Positions 36,671 through 45,706 of a stretch of 64,000 nucleotides of DNA are shown here, one piece after another (the stretch's first letter is position 1; each line of letters starts with the position of its first letter). The stretch covers positions 1 through 64,000 of the forward strand of contig NZ_BAKF01000005.1 in assembly GCF_000614025.1 (NCBI RefSeq), given 5' to 3'. The stretch is from Prevotella aurantiaca JCM 15754 (lineage in GTDB: Bacteria; Bacteroidota; Bacteroidia; Bacteroidales; Bacteroidaceae). The notes under the pieces were generated by a model. That model saw only the letters and a program-made list of their open reading frames with translations, had not been told where the DNA came from and did not search any database. The position numbers and the translations under genes are program-made.

Positions 36671-37522
36671 TTAGTACAGCTCTAGTGGGTTACTGGGCTG
36701 CGGTTTTGCCATCTGTTTCATAAATTCAGCCTTCATTTCTTCTGGCACTTCGATTTGTATTCCAGCCGCAGACAACATATCTTCAGGCACAGCTTTGGCT
36801 TGATAGTCTACAAATTCCTTCATTGTTGCAGAGACATACTTATCGAATTTGCTGTCGTAAGTAATATTTTCACCTTCTTTAGCCTGCTTCATTCCCACAC
36901 AATCGAATATGTATTGTTGCTTAGCATCGTAAGCACGGAGTATCAATCCAGGCAATCCGCAGAGTTTCCAAGGGCCATTATCCAATGGAATATCGGTAGT
37001 AAACCAAGCCGTCCACGTACGTCCTTTGAACGAACAGCGTGCCATTTGACAATGATAGTCAAGTATTTGCTTTGTACTATCGGCTATAATGTCCCATTGG
37101 GGTTGCTCTAATGGCTCAGTAATACGGAACTTTTCTCTAAACACTTTGTCTAAATAAGTAGACTTTCCTGCTGGATAATTGCGGTAAAAGTCCATCTTTA
37201 TGTTGCCTTTTGTAGATGTTGAAGTCGGTATTGCAATACTGTTTGCATCGACAGACTTACGCATTTCTTCCTCGTAAGCATGGTAGTTAGCACTATAAAA
37301 GTAGCTTACCTTATCGCCAATTAGCAGCTGCATATCGTCGTTTTCATAGTTGTAACGACCTTCTGAGTCTGTTTTCGTAGTATCTCGAACGCTCTTTGTC
37401 CGATAAGTAATGGTGTACTTGAGTTTGTCGATAACTTTGTTTTCATCCTTTTTGTTAGGCTTTGCACTTACCGTAAGCACTGCAAGGGCGAGTGCTACCG
37501 ATGTTAAAATAATACGTTTCAT
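36671..37522 (-). CDS. GLPGLI family protein (second copy)
   Basis: A 283-residue exported protein with a signal peptide (LALAVLTVSAK). The family's namesake motif appears as CGLPGLILRAYD, preceded by TWAWFTTDIPLDNGPW-like sequence. The role of the family is unknown. It overlaps the upstream paralogue by 4 bp (ATGA), so the two are translationally coupled. The two copies share motifs along their length (DNGPWKL, YIFDCVG), which indicates tandem duplication. Confidence 0.82.
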   Translation of the reverse strand: MKRIILTSVALALAVLTVSAKPNKKDENKVIDKLKYTITYRTKSVRDTTKTDSEGRYNYENDDMQLLIGDKVSYFYSANYHAYEEEMRKSVDANSIAIPTSTSTKGNIKMDFYRNYPAGKSTYLDKVFREKFRITEPLEQPQWDIIADSTKQILDYHCQMARCSFKGRTWTAWFTTDIPLDNGPWKLCGLPGLILRAYDAKQQYIFDCVGMKQAKEGENITYDSKFDKYVSATMKEFVDYQAKAVPEDMLSAAGIQIEVPEEMKAEFMKQMAKPQPSNPLELY

Positions 37523-38391
37523 AATCTTTCAATTGGGTTTTGTGGTTGTCTTTTCTGCATTTGCTTGCGCATTGACTCTTGCTGTGCTTCGGTTAGCTTG
37601 CCATTAACACTGCTGCTTACAACCTTAAACGTTACATCTTTGCCACTTCTATTCATAATATCCATAGGCGAAGTGTTGGCTTTGAGTCGCTGCAAGTTGC
37701 TCATAGAGGTTGCCTCGTAGCTATTAAAGCAGTCATCGAACACTATGTTGCGCGTGCCGTCGGTTTGCTTTAAGCCTACGCAATCGAAGATATAGTGGCG
37801 GGAATTGTCGTAAGCACGGAGCACAAGTCCCGGTAATCCGTCCAATTTCCACGGTCCGTTGTCGATTGGAATATCGGTTGTGAACCATGCAAACCATTGT
37901 CTGCCTTTGTAATTGCAGCGTGCCATCTGGCAGTCGTAGCCGAGAATGCGGGCTGTACTGTCGGATATCAGTTCCCATTGGGGCTGCTCTATAGGTTCTA
38001 CAACACGAAATCCATCACGGAAAACATTGTCTACGTAAGTTGTTTTGCCTGTTGGGAAGTTCTTGAATAGCTTCCAATTGATGCTTCCACCTCGCATATT
38101 AGGCACTGAAAAGTTGCCTTTGTTCATCATTTCGATGCGCTGTTGCTCGTAGAGAGCGTTGGAATAACTATAAAAGAAGCTCACCTGCTCGCCCACCTCG
38201 AGGCGCATATCCTCCTCGCTGTAGATGAAATTGCCGAGCGAATCGACCTTCGTGGTGTCGGTAATGCTTTTCGTACGATAGGTAATTTCGTACTTTACCT
38301 TGTCTATTTTTCCTCCCTCTTTCGGCTTTGCATAAGTAGAAAGTGTGGCAGAAAGGCAGATGAAAGTAGTTAAAAGCATTCTCTGTATCAT
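37519..38391 (-). CDS. GLPGLI family protein (first copy)
   Basis: A 290-residue exported protein with a signal peptide ending STYAK. It contains DGLPGLVLRAYD and the same DIPIDNGPWKL and YIFDCVGLKQ segments as the downstream copy. Its C-terminal tail is rich in glutamine and arginine. Located between the ABC ATPase gene (32 bp away) and the second GLPGLI gene (4-bp overlap). The function is unknown, probably in the periplasm or at the outer membrane with the barrel protein. Confidence 0.82.
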   Translation of the reverse strand: MIQRMLLTTFICLSATLSTYAKPKEGGKIDKVKYEITYRTKSITDTTKVDSLGNFIYSEEDMRLEVGEQVSFFYSYSNALYEQQRIEMMNKGNFSVPNMRGGSINWKLFKNFPTGKTTYVDNVFRDGFRVVEPIEQPQWELISDSTARILGYDCQMARCNYKGRQWFAWFTTDIPIDNGPWKLDGLPGLVLRAYDNSRHYIFDCVGLKQTDGTRNIVFDDCFNSYEATSMSNLQRLKANTSPMDIMNRSGKDVTFKVVSSSVNGKLTEAQQESMRKQMQKRQPQNPIERL

Positions 38392-38423
38392 ATCTTTATT
38401 GTATTATGTTCCTGCCGTTGCGT

Positions 38424-39128
38424 CTACATTCCTTCGAAATAGCTTTGCAATTCCTTGGCTGCAACTTCGTCAGCGTTGAACAAGTCCTTTAAGATTATAG
38501 CCTTTTCCATAAGTATTATGCGATTGCAAATCTCTGAAACGAAGTTCAAATTGTGGCTTGATATCAGCACAGTAGTACCATATTGTTTGTTAACCTCGTG
38601 GATAATGCGTGCTATGTTTATCTGCGATGAAGGGTCGAGATAGTTGAAAGGCTCGTCAAGAATGAGTATTTCAGGATTCACTATCATTGCTCCGATGATG
38701 CCAATCTTCTGTTTATTGCCTTCAGAAAAGTCGCGAATGAGTTTCCCCGTGCCTATAATCTCGTCTCGCATCAGCACTTCGAAAGTCTGTAAGCGTTCAG
38801 AAAGCGTTGCTTCATCTATGTTGTAAGCTGCCGCAATAAAGTCAAAGAACTCCTCAGGGGTATAGTATTCAATAAGAAAACCCTTATCAATGAACGAGCC
38901 TGTATAGTTTTTCCAGTCAAAACACTCGTTTACAGGACTGCCATTAGAGAACACTTGTCCTTCGGTAGCACTGATAAGATCGAGTATCAGACGCATTAAC
39001 GTAGTCTTTCCGGCCCCATTATTGCCCACAAGACCAATGAGTTCACCTTTGTGAAGTGTCAGATTAGGAATGTCAATTACCGTATTTGTTCCGTAAACCT
39101 TCTTTAAATTCTCTATCTTTATTTCCAT
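38424..39128 (-). CDS. ABC transporter ATP-binding protein
   Basis: A 234-residue ABC ATPase: Walker A GLVGNNGAGKTTLMRL, a variant signature FSEGNKQKIG, Walker B ILILDEPFNYLDPSS and a switch histidine in SSHNLNF. It resembles exporter ATPases that pair with ABC-2 type permeases. The adjacent DUF5687 membrane protein, 57 bp upstream, is its likely partner. The transported substrate is unknown. Confidence 0.85.
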   Translation of the reverse strand: MEIKIENLKKVYGTNTVIDIPNLTLHKGELIGLVGNNGAGKTTLMRLILDLISATEGQVFSNGSPVNECFDWKNYTGSFIDKGFLIEYYTPEEFFDFIAAAYNIDEATLSERLQTFEVLMRDEIIGTGKLIRDFSEGNKQKIGIIGAMIVNPEILILDEPFNYLDPSSQINIARIIHEVNKQYGTTVLISSHNLNFVSEICNRIILMEKAIILKDLFNADEVAAKELQSYFEGM

Positions 39129-39185
39129 ATTTGGCTATTATTTTCTATTGTTTCTTTTTGTTTAAGTATAAGTTTTGCACTATCG

Positions 39186-40562
39186 TTACTTGTTTCTGTA
39201 ACGTTCAAAGTGCTTATAACGCTTTGCTTCGTAGCGGTGTGCAATCCACGAAATAGCGTATTTGTGCACAGCAAATCCCATGATACCAAGCACACCGAAT
39301 ATGATTCCACAAGTATTTGGAGGTAAAACACCTACCAAAGCCATTGTTATTAACATCAGAGACAAAGTGGTTGCGAAGCTTGAAACACTATAATCGTTGC
39401 CTTGTGTGTTCATAAAGCCCGATGCAAAAATATCAATTGCCTTAGTATGGAAGCAGAAAGTGAGCATCAATAGATTGGAAAAACCTACCGAAAATAATAA
39501 TGATCCCACCATAAGAATGATGCTTGTATCGTACAAGAAGTGAGGAATAAGCAGTATTAAGAATGATAATACCGCCATAGGAATGGCACTATAGTATTTG
39601 CGAAGCAGTAGTTTCTCAATGCTAATAGGGCGCGTCCAGACACCATCAAAGTAGTTTCCTTCTAATGCAAACGTAAGTTGAAGAGCCATAAGAGGCATTA
39701 CCATGATAGCAAGGGGTAGAAACATGTTACGATCCACAGCATCAGGGTCCTCGTAACCAATCGCTGCGTACCAGAAAGATTGTGCTAAAAAGATAACTGG
39801 TAATACAAAAACCATACGCAATCGCTTACCTCTTAAGAAAGGACGCATCTCTATAAAGAACGCCGAACGGCTCGATTTACGGATTTCTTTCTTCTTTTTC
39901 TTGTTCTCGTCGTAGCTGCGCAAATAGCCCAAACAGTGCAATTCGAGATATATACCTATGGCGATTAGCACAAAGAAGTAGGTAATGTGTACGCCCAACG
40001 ACATGCCAAAGAAGTTGATTCCGTGTACAAACGCCAACGACCACCACATAAGCCAGCCCACAACTACGGCCCATTTCCATTCCCAACCCTGTGCGGTTCG
40101 AAACATAACGGCAGCCATACTGTTTATAAAAGATACAGAAAGCAACAGCAACGCCGACACTATGGCAGGACCAAAAGGCATGATAAAGAAGCAGATAATG
40201 GCAAGTGGCAACGCCCAAGCCAGTGTCCAGAAGTTGAATATTTGTGCAATGGATACGAAACGAATCCACGTTCGTTTCTTAATAGGGCGTGTTTTTATGT
40301 ACGAATCGATAATTGCCGAGTCGGAAGAGAATATCAATTTCGATATGATATCGGGCAAAAGCAACGATGATGCAACGATAGGCATAATGTTTTCCCACTT
40401 TATTTCCGCTAACAAATTCCATGTTTTGTCGTCCATTCCAAACAGAACACTAACTATAACCACTGCTACAAGAAAGTAAAAGTAGGTTGCAAGGAAGAAG
40501 TCTTTCCACTTAAAGCTGCGTCGCTTCTTCGTTATTTGCATCAGTAAAAGTTGTTTTAACAT
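39186..40562 (-). CDS. DUF5687-type membrane permease
   Basis: A polytopic protein of 458 residues from the start MLKQLLLMQITKKRR at 40562. The promoter at 40601-40632 rules out the longer in-frame start at 40631. Many hydrophobic helices, a basic segment (ENKKKKKEIRKSSR) midway, and the pairing with an ABC ATPase fit the permease half of an exporter. I assign it to DUF5687 on overall pattern only. It is first in the GLPGLI/barrel operon. Confidence 0.75.
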   Translation of the reverse strand: MLKQLLLMQITKKRRSFKWKDFFLATYFYFLVAVVIVSVLFGMDDKTWNLLAEIKWENIMPIVASSLLLPDIISKLIFSSDSAIIDSYIKTRPIKKRTWIRFVSIAQIFNFWTLAWALPLAIICFFIMPFGPAIVSALLLLSVSFINSMAAVMFRTAQGWEWKWAVVVGWLMWWSLAFVHGINFFGMSLGVHITYFFVLIAIGIYLELHCLGYLRSYDENKKKKKEIRKSSRSAFFIEMRPFLRGKRLRMVFVLPVIFLAQSFWYAAIGYEDPDAVDRNMFLPLAIMVMPLMALQLTFALEGNYFDGVWTRPISIEKLLLRKYYSAIPMAVLSFLILLIPHFLYDTSIILMVGSLLFSVGFSNLLMLTFCFHTKAIDIFASGFMNTQGNDYSVSSFATTLSLMLITMALVGVLPPNTCGIIFGVLGIMGFAVHKYAISWIAHRYEAKRYKHFERYRNK

Positions 40563-40600
40563 GCGTTTAATTGTAGAATTTATAGATATCTTTTCTGGTA

Positions 40601-40632
40601 CAAAGATAAGAAAATTTTGATGGAGCAACAAA
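40601..40632 (-). promoter_or_regulatory. Promoter of the DUF5687/GLPGLI operon
   Basis: On the minus strand TTTG (complement of 40629-40632) lies 20 bp from TATCTTTG (complement of 40601-40608). The spacing is ideal and the start codon is about 35 bp further on. Confidence 0.82.
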
Positions 40633-40759
40633 AAAAATATCTTATTATTATGTTTTTACCTAAAATTAGTACCACGTTTACCAACCATTTTCGATGGAAA
40701 ACAAGATGAATTTCGCACTAACGAAAAGGGTTTAAAATGCGCATATAAACACCTTAATT

Positions 40760-40946
40760 TGTAAAGAAAAGTACAAGTGAAAAGCAGGGTAAGTTGTATT
40801 GCATTGCAATAGTGCCTATATTGCAGTGCAAAACAGGCTCTTTTATCGTGCAAAACAGGCACTTTTGCAACGCAAAAGAGCCTATATTGCAAAACCTTGA
40901 TAATGATATAGTTACACAAGAATATCGTTATTCCGAAATCTTAACA
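40760..40946 (+). repeat. Interspersed four-module element, copy H (variant order)
   Basis: Termini are TGTAAAGA (40760-40767) and TCTTAACA (40939-40946, one mismatch), 187 bp. The modules are AATAGTGCCTATATT, AAAACAGGCTCTTTT, AAAACAGGCACTTTT and AAAAGAGCCTATATT: forward, reverse, reverse, forward. The constant fourth module is absent. This is the only copy in a divergent intergenic region (40563-41103). A -7 box TATCTTTG for the plus-strand operon lies at 41048-41055. Confidence 0.85.
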
Positions 40947-41103
40947 CTTTTATTCGTATTTTAAAGCCATAGAAATGACTATCATTCATAATTTTCACAT
41001 AATGCAAAAAACCTTATTTTGGCTTCTCTTTTTAAATAAAAAAGGTGTATCTTTGTGTTTTGAATAGAACAAGAACAATATTCATTAAGTAGTAAAACGA
41101 GTA

Positions 41104-41841
41104 ATGAAGTATGCCATTATTGCCGCAGGAAACGGCTCACGACTTGCTAAAGAAGGCGTAACAGCACCGAAACCATTGGTAAAAGTCAATGGAGAACAGC
41201 TTATTAACCGCCTTATCCGTGTGTTCTGCAGCAACAATGCCACCGAAATTGTGGTTATCTGCAACGAGGAAATGACCGATGTGCAGGCGCATCTTGCCCA
41301 TATTCAGCAGCACGGACTGGCTGGAAAGCAGGTTCCGTTGCGCTTTATTGTAAAATCAACACCCAGTTCTATGCACAGTTTTGCAGTGCTGAGCGAATGG
41401 CTAACCGACGAACCTTTTGTGCTAACAACGGTAGATACCATCTTCCGTGAGGACGAATTTAAAGCATATATCGACGCTTTTACAAAGGCAATTGCCAAAG
41501 GTGTGCAAGCTTATATGGGAGTAACGGCCTATATTGACGACGAAAAACCACTCTATGTGGGCACCGATGAGGAGGGCAACATTACGGGGTTCTACGATAA
41601 TAACGAGACAAATTGCAGCTACATATCGGGCGGTATCTACGGATTACACCCACAGGCGATTTGCACGCTCAACGATTGTATGCAGCGAAACGAAAGTCGT
41701 ATGCGCAATTTTCAGCGGGCATTGATTGCAGACGGACGCAAAACGGTGGCTCATTCTTTTACGAAGGTGCTCGATATTGACCACGCTTCCGACATTGAAA
41801 AGGCTGAACAGTTCTTAAATAGTACGGAATGCGGACAATAG
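41104..41841 (+). CDS. NTP-transferase-family nucleotidyltransferase
   Basis: A 245-residue sugar/alcohol-phosphate nucleotidyltransferase. The NTP loop is IIAAGNGSRLAKEG, with the conserved lysine in PKPLVKVNG, metal-site TTVDT and a C-terminal DIDHASDIEKAEQF. Such enzymes make CDP-, UDP- or GDP-activated intermediates. It heads a plus-strand operon with an ATP-grasp protein, a CDP-alcohol phosphotransferase, a HAD hydrolase and inositol-phosphate synthase, so it may activate an inositol phosphate. That substrate is an inference. Confidence 0.8.
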   Translation: MKYAIIAAGNGSRLAKEGVTAPKPLVKVNGEQLINRLIRVFCSNNATEIVVICNEEMTDVQAHLAHIQQHGLAGKQVPLRFIVKSTPSSMHSFAVLSEWLTDEPFVLTTVDTIFREDEFKAYIDAFTKAIAKGVQAYMGVTAYIDDEKPLYVGTDEEGNITGFYDNNETNCSYISGGIYGLHPQAICTLNDCMQRNESRMRNFQRALIADGRKTVAHSFTKVLDIDHASDIEKAEQFLNSTECGQ

Positions 41842-42616
41842 CCATACAACGCGACCCACGCTTTTCGCCCAATTCGGTAGAGAAAGACCTTGCTATTCTT
41901 TCAGCAGTGGCGTTGCCGATGGAAGGTAAAATAATAGCCGAAGGCGAACTAACCATTGACGATGTTGTTGCAGCAGACACGATATTGAACATGGGACGCA
42001 TGGCAAATACCTTGCAATTGCTTGAAGAATATGGAAGCGGAAAGTGTATTGTGAACTCGCCAGTGGGCATAAGAAACTGCCAGCGCAGTAGAATTACAAC
42101 GCTGATGCACCATGCCGACATTCCCACACCGCCTGAAAAGGGTAGCAACGGATACTGGATTAAACGCGGTGATGAGGCTGCACAGACGCAAAACGATGTG
42201 TTATACTGTGCCAACGAGGCTCAACTGGAGGCAGCAAAGGCTGTTTTCCAAAGTCGTAACATTACAAACATGGTGGTACAAGCACACGTTGAGGGCGACC
42301 TTGTGAAGTTTTATGGTGTCGAGGATACTGCTTTTTTTCGCTACTTCTACCCCACCGACGATGGCGCAACGAAGTTTGGCGACGAGCAACGCAATGGTAT
42401 TGCACACCATTATGCCTTTGATAGCACAGCATTGGCAGCGACAACCAACCGTTTAGCAACACTTGCTGAAACACCAGTGTATGGGGGCGACGCATTATAA
42501 CGGCTGAGGGAACGTTCTGCATTATCGATTTCAACGATTGGCCGAGCTTCTCTCGGTGCAAAGATGAGGCTGCAAAGGCTATCATTTCGTGTGTAGCAGC
42601 ACGGCAAAACTTATAG
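41829..42616 (+). CDS. ATP-grasp-like protein (frame interrupted)
   Basis: The start overlaps the nucleotidyltransferase stop by 13 bp. The frame breaks near 42494. Adding one A gives VYGGDAIITAEG and continues FCIIDFNDWPSFSRC to the stop at 42616, for 262 residues. The segment VVQAHVEGDLVKFYGV and the terminal IIDFNDWPSF match the C-terminal half of ATP-grasp enzymes, which ligate carboxylates to amines or thiols. The substrate is unknown. Its place in the inositol-lipid-like operon suggests it modifies a head group or a lipid, but this is speculative. Confidence 0.68.
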
Positions 42617-42662
42617 AAACGGAAATATGTTTGTTCTGTTTCGGTCAGTAAGATGAACTAAT

Positions 42663-43616
42663 ATGAGTATAGAAAATAAATCTTTCAGCGAACTATTAAA
42701 GGCCTCTATGAAGTCTGACGACACGGAGGAATGGCTCGATATATACTTTACCAGACCTGTAGGCTTGGCTTTTGCCTTGCTATGGTACCGCTTAGGCGTT
42801 ACGCCAAACACCATAACCATCTTGTCAATCTTCTTAGGTGTAGGCGCAGGACCTATGTTTTACTTCCAAAATGTGTGGTATAATATAATAGGTATAGTGC
42901 TTTTGGTGTTGGCAAACCTATGCGATTCTACCGACGGACAACTTGCCCGACTCACCAATCAGCGTTCTATGAAGGGCCGCTGCTTAGATGGTTTCGCAGG
43001 CGATACGTGGTTTGTATCCATCTATTTAGGCATTGTGTTGCGCATTTGGAACCAACCTATGCCAGGGATAGACGTGAAATGGGGCTTATTCGGACTTGCT
43101 CTTGCTGCTATTGCAGGCATCGTTTGCCATTCGCAACAAAGTTCGCTGGCCGACTATTACCGCCAAATTCACTTGTATTTCTTAAAGGGTAAAGCTGGCT
43201 CGGAACTTGATAGCTATGCCGCAGAGCACGCTATCGTGGAGAGTTTGAAGGGAAAGAAGGGTGTATTTTGGGACAAAGCGTTCCATTCTAACTATCAACA
43301 CTACTGCAAAAACCAAGAAAAAAGAACGCCAGAGTTCCAGAAATTAAGACAAGAACTTAACGAACGGTATGCCAATGTAGAGGATATACCCGACGAATGG
43401 AAGGCTAAATTCTTGCAAGGGAGCCGCCCTTTGATGCCATTAACGAACTTTCTATCGTTCAATTCGCGCGCAATACTCATCTATATAACGGTGTTAGCCA
43501 ATTGTCCGTGGGTATATCTCTTTATCGAAATAGTGCTTTACACTATCATTTATATGTATATGCACAAACAACACGAGGACCATTGTAAGGCGATGCGAGC
43601 ACTATTAAACAATTGA
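42663..43616 (+). CDS. CDP-alcohol phosphatidyltransferase (probable phosphatidylinositol-phosphate synthase)
   Basis: A 317-residue membrane enzyme. The catalytic motif is D88-x2-D91-G-x2-A-R-x8-G105-x3-D109-x4-D114, which places the last aspartate one residue further along than the canonical D-x3-D. The family joins CDP-diacylglycerol to an alcohol or alcohol phosphate. Inositol-phosphate synthase downstream makes inositol 1-phosphate the likely acceptor, giving phosphatidylinositol phosphate, as established for a Bacteroides thetaiotaomicron cluster. The C-terminal half is long and charged. Confidence 0.8.
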   Translation: MSIENKSFSELLKASMKSDDTEEWLDIYFTRPVGLAFALLWYRLGVTPNTITILSIFLGVGAGPMFYFQNVWYNIIGIVLLVLANLCDSTDGQLARLTNQRSMKGRCLDGFAGDTWFVSIYLGIVLRIWNQPMPGIDVKWGLFGLALAAIAGIVCHSQQSSLADYYRQIHLYFLKGKAGSELDSYAAEHAIVESLKGKKGVFWDKAFHSNYQHYCKNQEKRTPEFQKLRQELNERYANVEDIPDEWKAKFLQGSRPLMPLTNFLSFNSRAILIYITVLANCPWVYLFIEIVLYTIIYMYMHKQHEDHCKAMRALLNN

Positions 43617-43622
43617 TGGACT

Positions 43623-44324
43623 ATGATTAAAGGATATATATTCGACTATGGCGGTACGATAGACACGTCTGGCTGCCATTGGGGCATGAAGATTTGGCAC
43701 GCATACGAACAACTTGGGTTCCCCGTAACGGAGGAACAGTATCGTGAAGCCTACGTTTATGCCGAACGAACATTGGGTAAAAATCCGATTATACAGTCCG
43801 ACTTTACTTTCCATCGCACTTTGGAAGAGAAGATACGGCTGCAGTTTGAGCATCTGCAACAACAAGGACTGGTTGCAGCAACGGGCTTTTCGCTTGCCAA
43901 TAAATGCGCTAAACTGGTGGAAGTGCTATACAGTGACGTTGTAAAAACAGTTGCTGAAAGCAAGGAAGTGCTGCTAAAAATAAAGGAAAAATACCCTATT
44001 GTGTTGGTAAGCAACTTCTATGGGAACATCGAAGTAGTACTGAAAGAGTTCAATTTAGATGGTATCTTCCAGGAAATAGTCGAAAGTGCAGTGGTAAAGG
44101 TACGTAAACCCGACCCACGCATCTATGAATTGGGCGTAAAAGCCCTACAATTGCCTGCCGAAAACATCGTTGTAGTGGGCGATAGCTACGACAAAGACAT
44201 TGTACCAGCTCATTCCATAGGTTGCAAAACTGTATGGATAAAAGGCGAAAGCTGGACTCCTGACAAAATAGAACAGGGGGTAGCAGATTGTGTGATAAGC
44301 AGTTTGACAGAATTAAATATATAA
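43623..44324 (+). CDS. HAD-family hydrolase (candidate phosphatidylinositol-phosphate phosphatase)
   Basis: A 233-residue HAD protein that starts 6 bp after the CDP-alcohol transferase. Motif I is IFDYGGTID, in which the second aspartate of DxD is glycine, as seen in some YihX-type members. Later motifs SNFY (II), VRKPDPRIYELG (III) and VVGDSYDKDI (IV) are intact. Between a lipid synthase and inositol-phosphate synthase, a phosphatase acting on an inositol phosphate or its lipid is plausible. Other substrates remain possible. Confidence 0.72.
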   Translation: MIKGYIFDYGGTIDTSGCHWGMKIWHAYEQLGFPVTEEQYREAYVYAERTLGKNPIIQSDFTFHRTLEEKIRLQFEHLQQQGLVAATGFSLANKCAKLVEVLYSDVVKTVAESKEVLLKIKEKYPIVLVSNFYGNIEVVLKEFNLDGIFQEIVESAVVKVRKPDPRIYELGVKALQLPAENIVVVGDSYDKDIVPAHSIGCKTVWIKGESWTPDKIEQGVADCVISSLTELNI

Positions 44325-44399
44325 AAAAGCATAAAGGGATAAAAACTTTTACAATATAAGAAATTAGAAATCGTTTTAAAATTTAAAACTAATAAATAA

Positions 44400-45706
44400 A
44401 TGAAACAAGCAAAAGTTGCACCCGCAGAAGGTAAATTGGGAATTATGGTTGTGGGTTGTGGAGCCGTTACAACCACATTCATAACAGGTGTTTTAATGGC
44501 ACGCAAGGGCTTGGCAAAGCCTATTGGCGCCATGACACAGTACGACAAGATACGTGTCGGAAAAGGAAAAGACAAGAAGTACCTCCACTACAAAGACATC
44601 GTACCGATTGCCGACATGAACGATATCGTCTTCGGCACATGGGACGTGTACCCGCAAAACGCTTATCAAGCGGCTGTTTATGCTGAAGTTTTAAAGGCTA
44701 AAGACATCGAACCCGTACGCGATGAGCTGGAAGCAATAAAGCCTTTGAAGGCTGCTTTCGACAAGAATTATGCGAAACGCATCGATGGCGACAACGTGAA
44801 AGAAGGTGTAACACGTTGGGGAATGGTGGAAGAACTGCGCAAAGACATTCGAAACTTCAAACAAGAAAAGGGAGTTAGCCGTGTCGTTGTACTATGGGCA
44901 GCTTCTACAGAGATATATGTGCCGTACGAAGAAGAGTACCATGCACACTCAAAAAGCTTGAAGCAGCCATGAAAGCTAACGATAAAGAACATATTGCACC
45001 ATCTATGTGCTATGCTTATGCTGCTCTGACAGAAGGCTGTCCTTTCATAATGGGTGCACCAAATACTACGGTCGACATTCCTGCTATGTGGGAATTGGCG
45101 GAGAAAACACGCATGCCAATTGCGGGAAAAGACTTCAAAACGGGTCAGACTCTCGTGAAATCGGGCTTTGCTCCTATCATTAGAACTCGCGCATTGGGCT
45201 TGAATGGTTGGTTCTCAACCAATATTTTGGGCAACCGCGACGGCCTCGTGCTTGACGAACCAGCTAACTTCCGCACCAAAGAAGTAAGCAAACTCTCTAC
45301 ATTGGAGACTATTTGTAAAGCCGATGAACAGCCAGACCTTTACGGAAACATATACCATAAGGTAAGAATCAACTACTATCCACCTCGCAACGACGATAAA
45401 GAAGGATGGGATAACATTGATATCTTTGGCTGGATGGGCTATCCAATGCAAATTAAAATTAACTTCCTCTGCCGCGATTCTATCCTCGCTGCACCGCTTT
45501 TGTTAGACCTTGCGCTCTTAAGCGACCTTGCTGCGCGTGATGGACGCTACGGTATTCAAAGGTTCTTGAGCTTCTATCTCAAGAGTCCAATGCACGATTT
45601 CACGCAGGAAGAGGAGGCTGTTAACAACCTTTTCCAGCAATACACCATGCTGAAGAATGCAATCCGCGAGATGGGCGGTTATGAAGCTGATGAAGAAATT
45701 GACTAA
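44400..45706 (+). CDS. ino1: myo-Inositol-1-phosphate synthase (frame interrupted)
   Basis: MIPS converts glucose 6-phosphate to inositol 1-phosphate with NAD. The Rossmann start is GIMVVGCGAVTTTFITGV. The frame breaks near 44936; adding one G gives EEEVPCTLKKLE and opens into the conserved catalytic half: GKDFKTGQTLVKSG, LGLNGWFSTNILGNRDG and KINFLCRDSILAAPLLLD. Restored length is 435 residues, normal for the bacterial enzyme. The gene is the signature of an inositol-lipid operon. The next gene overlaps its end by 17 bp. Confidence 0.92.
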
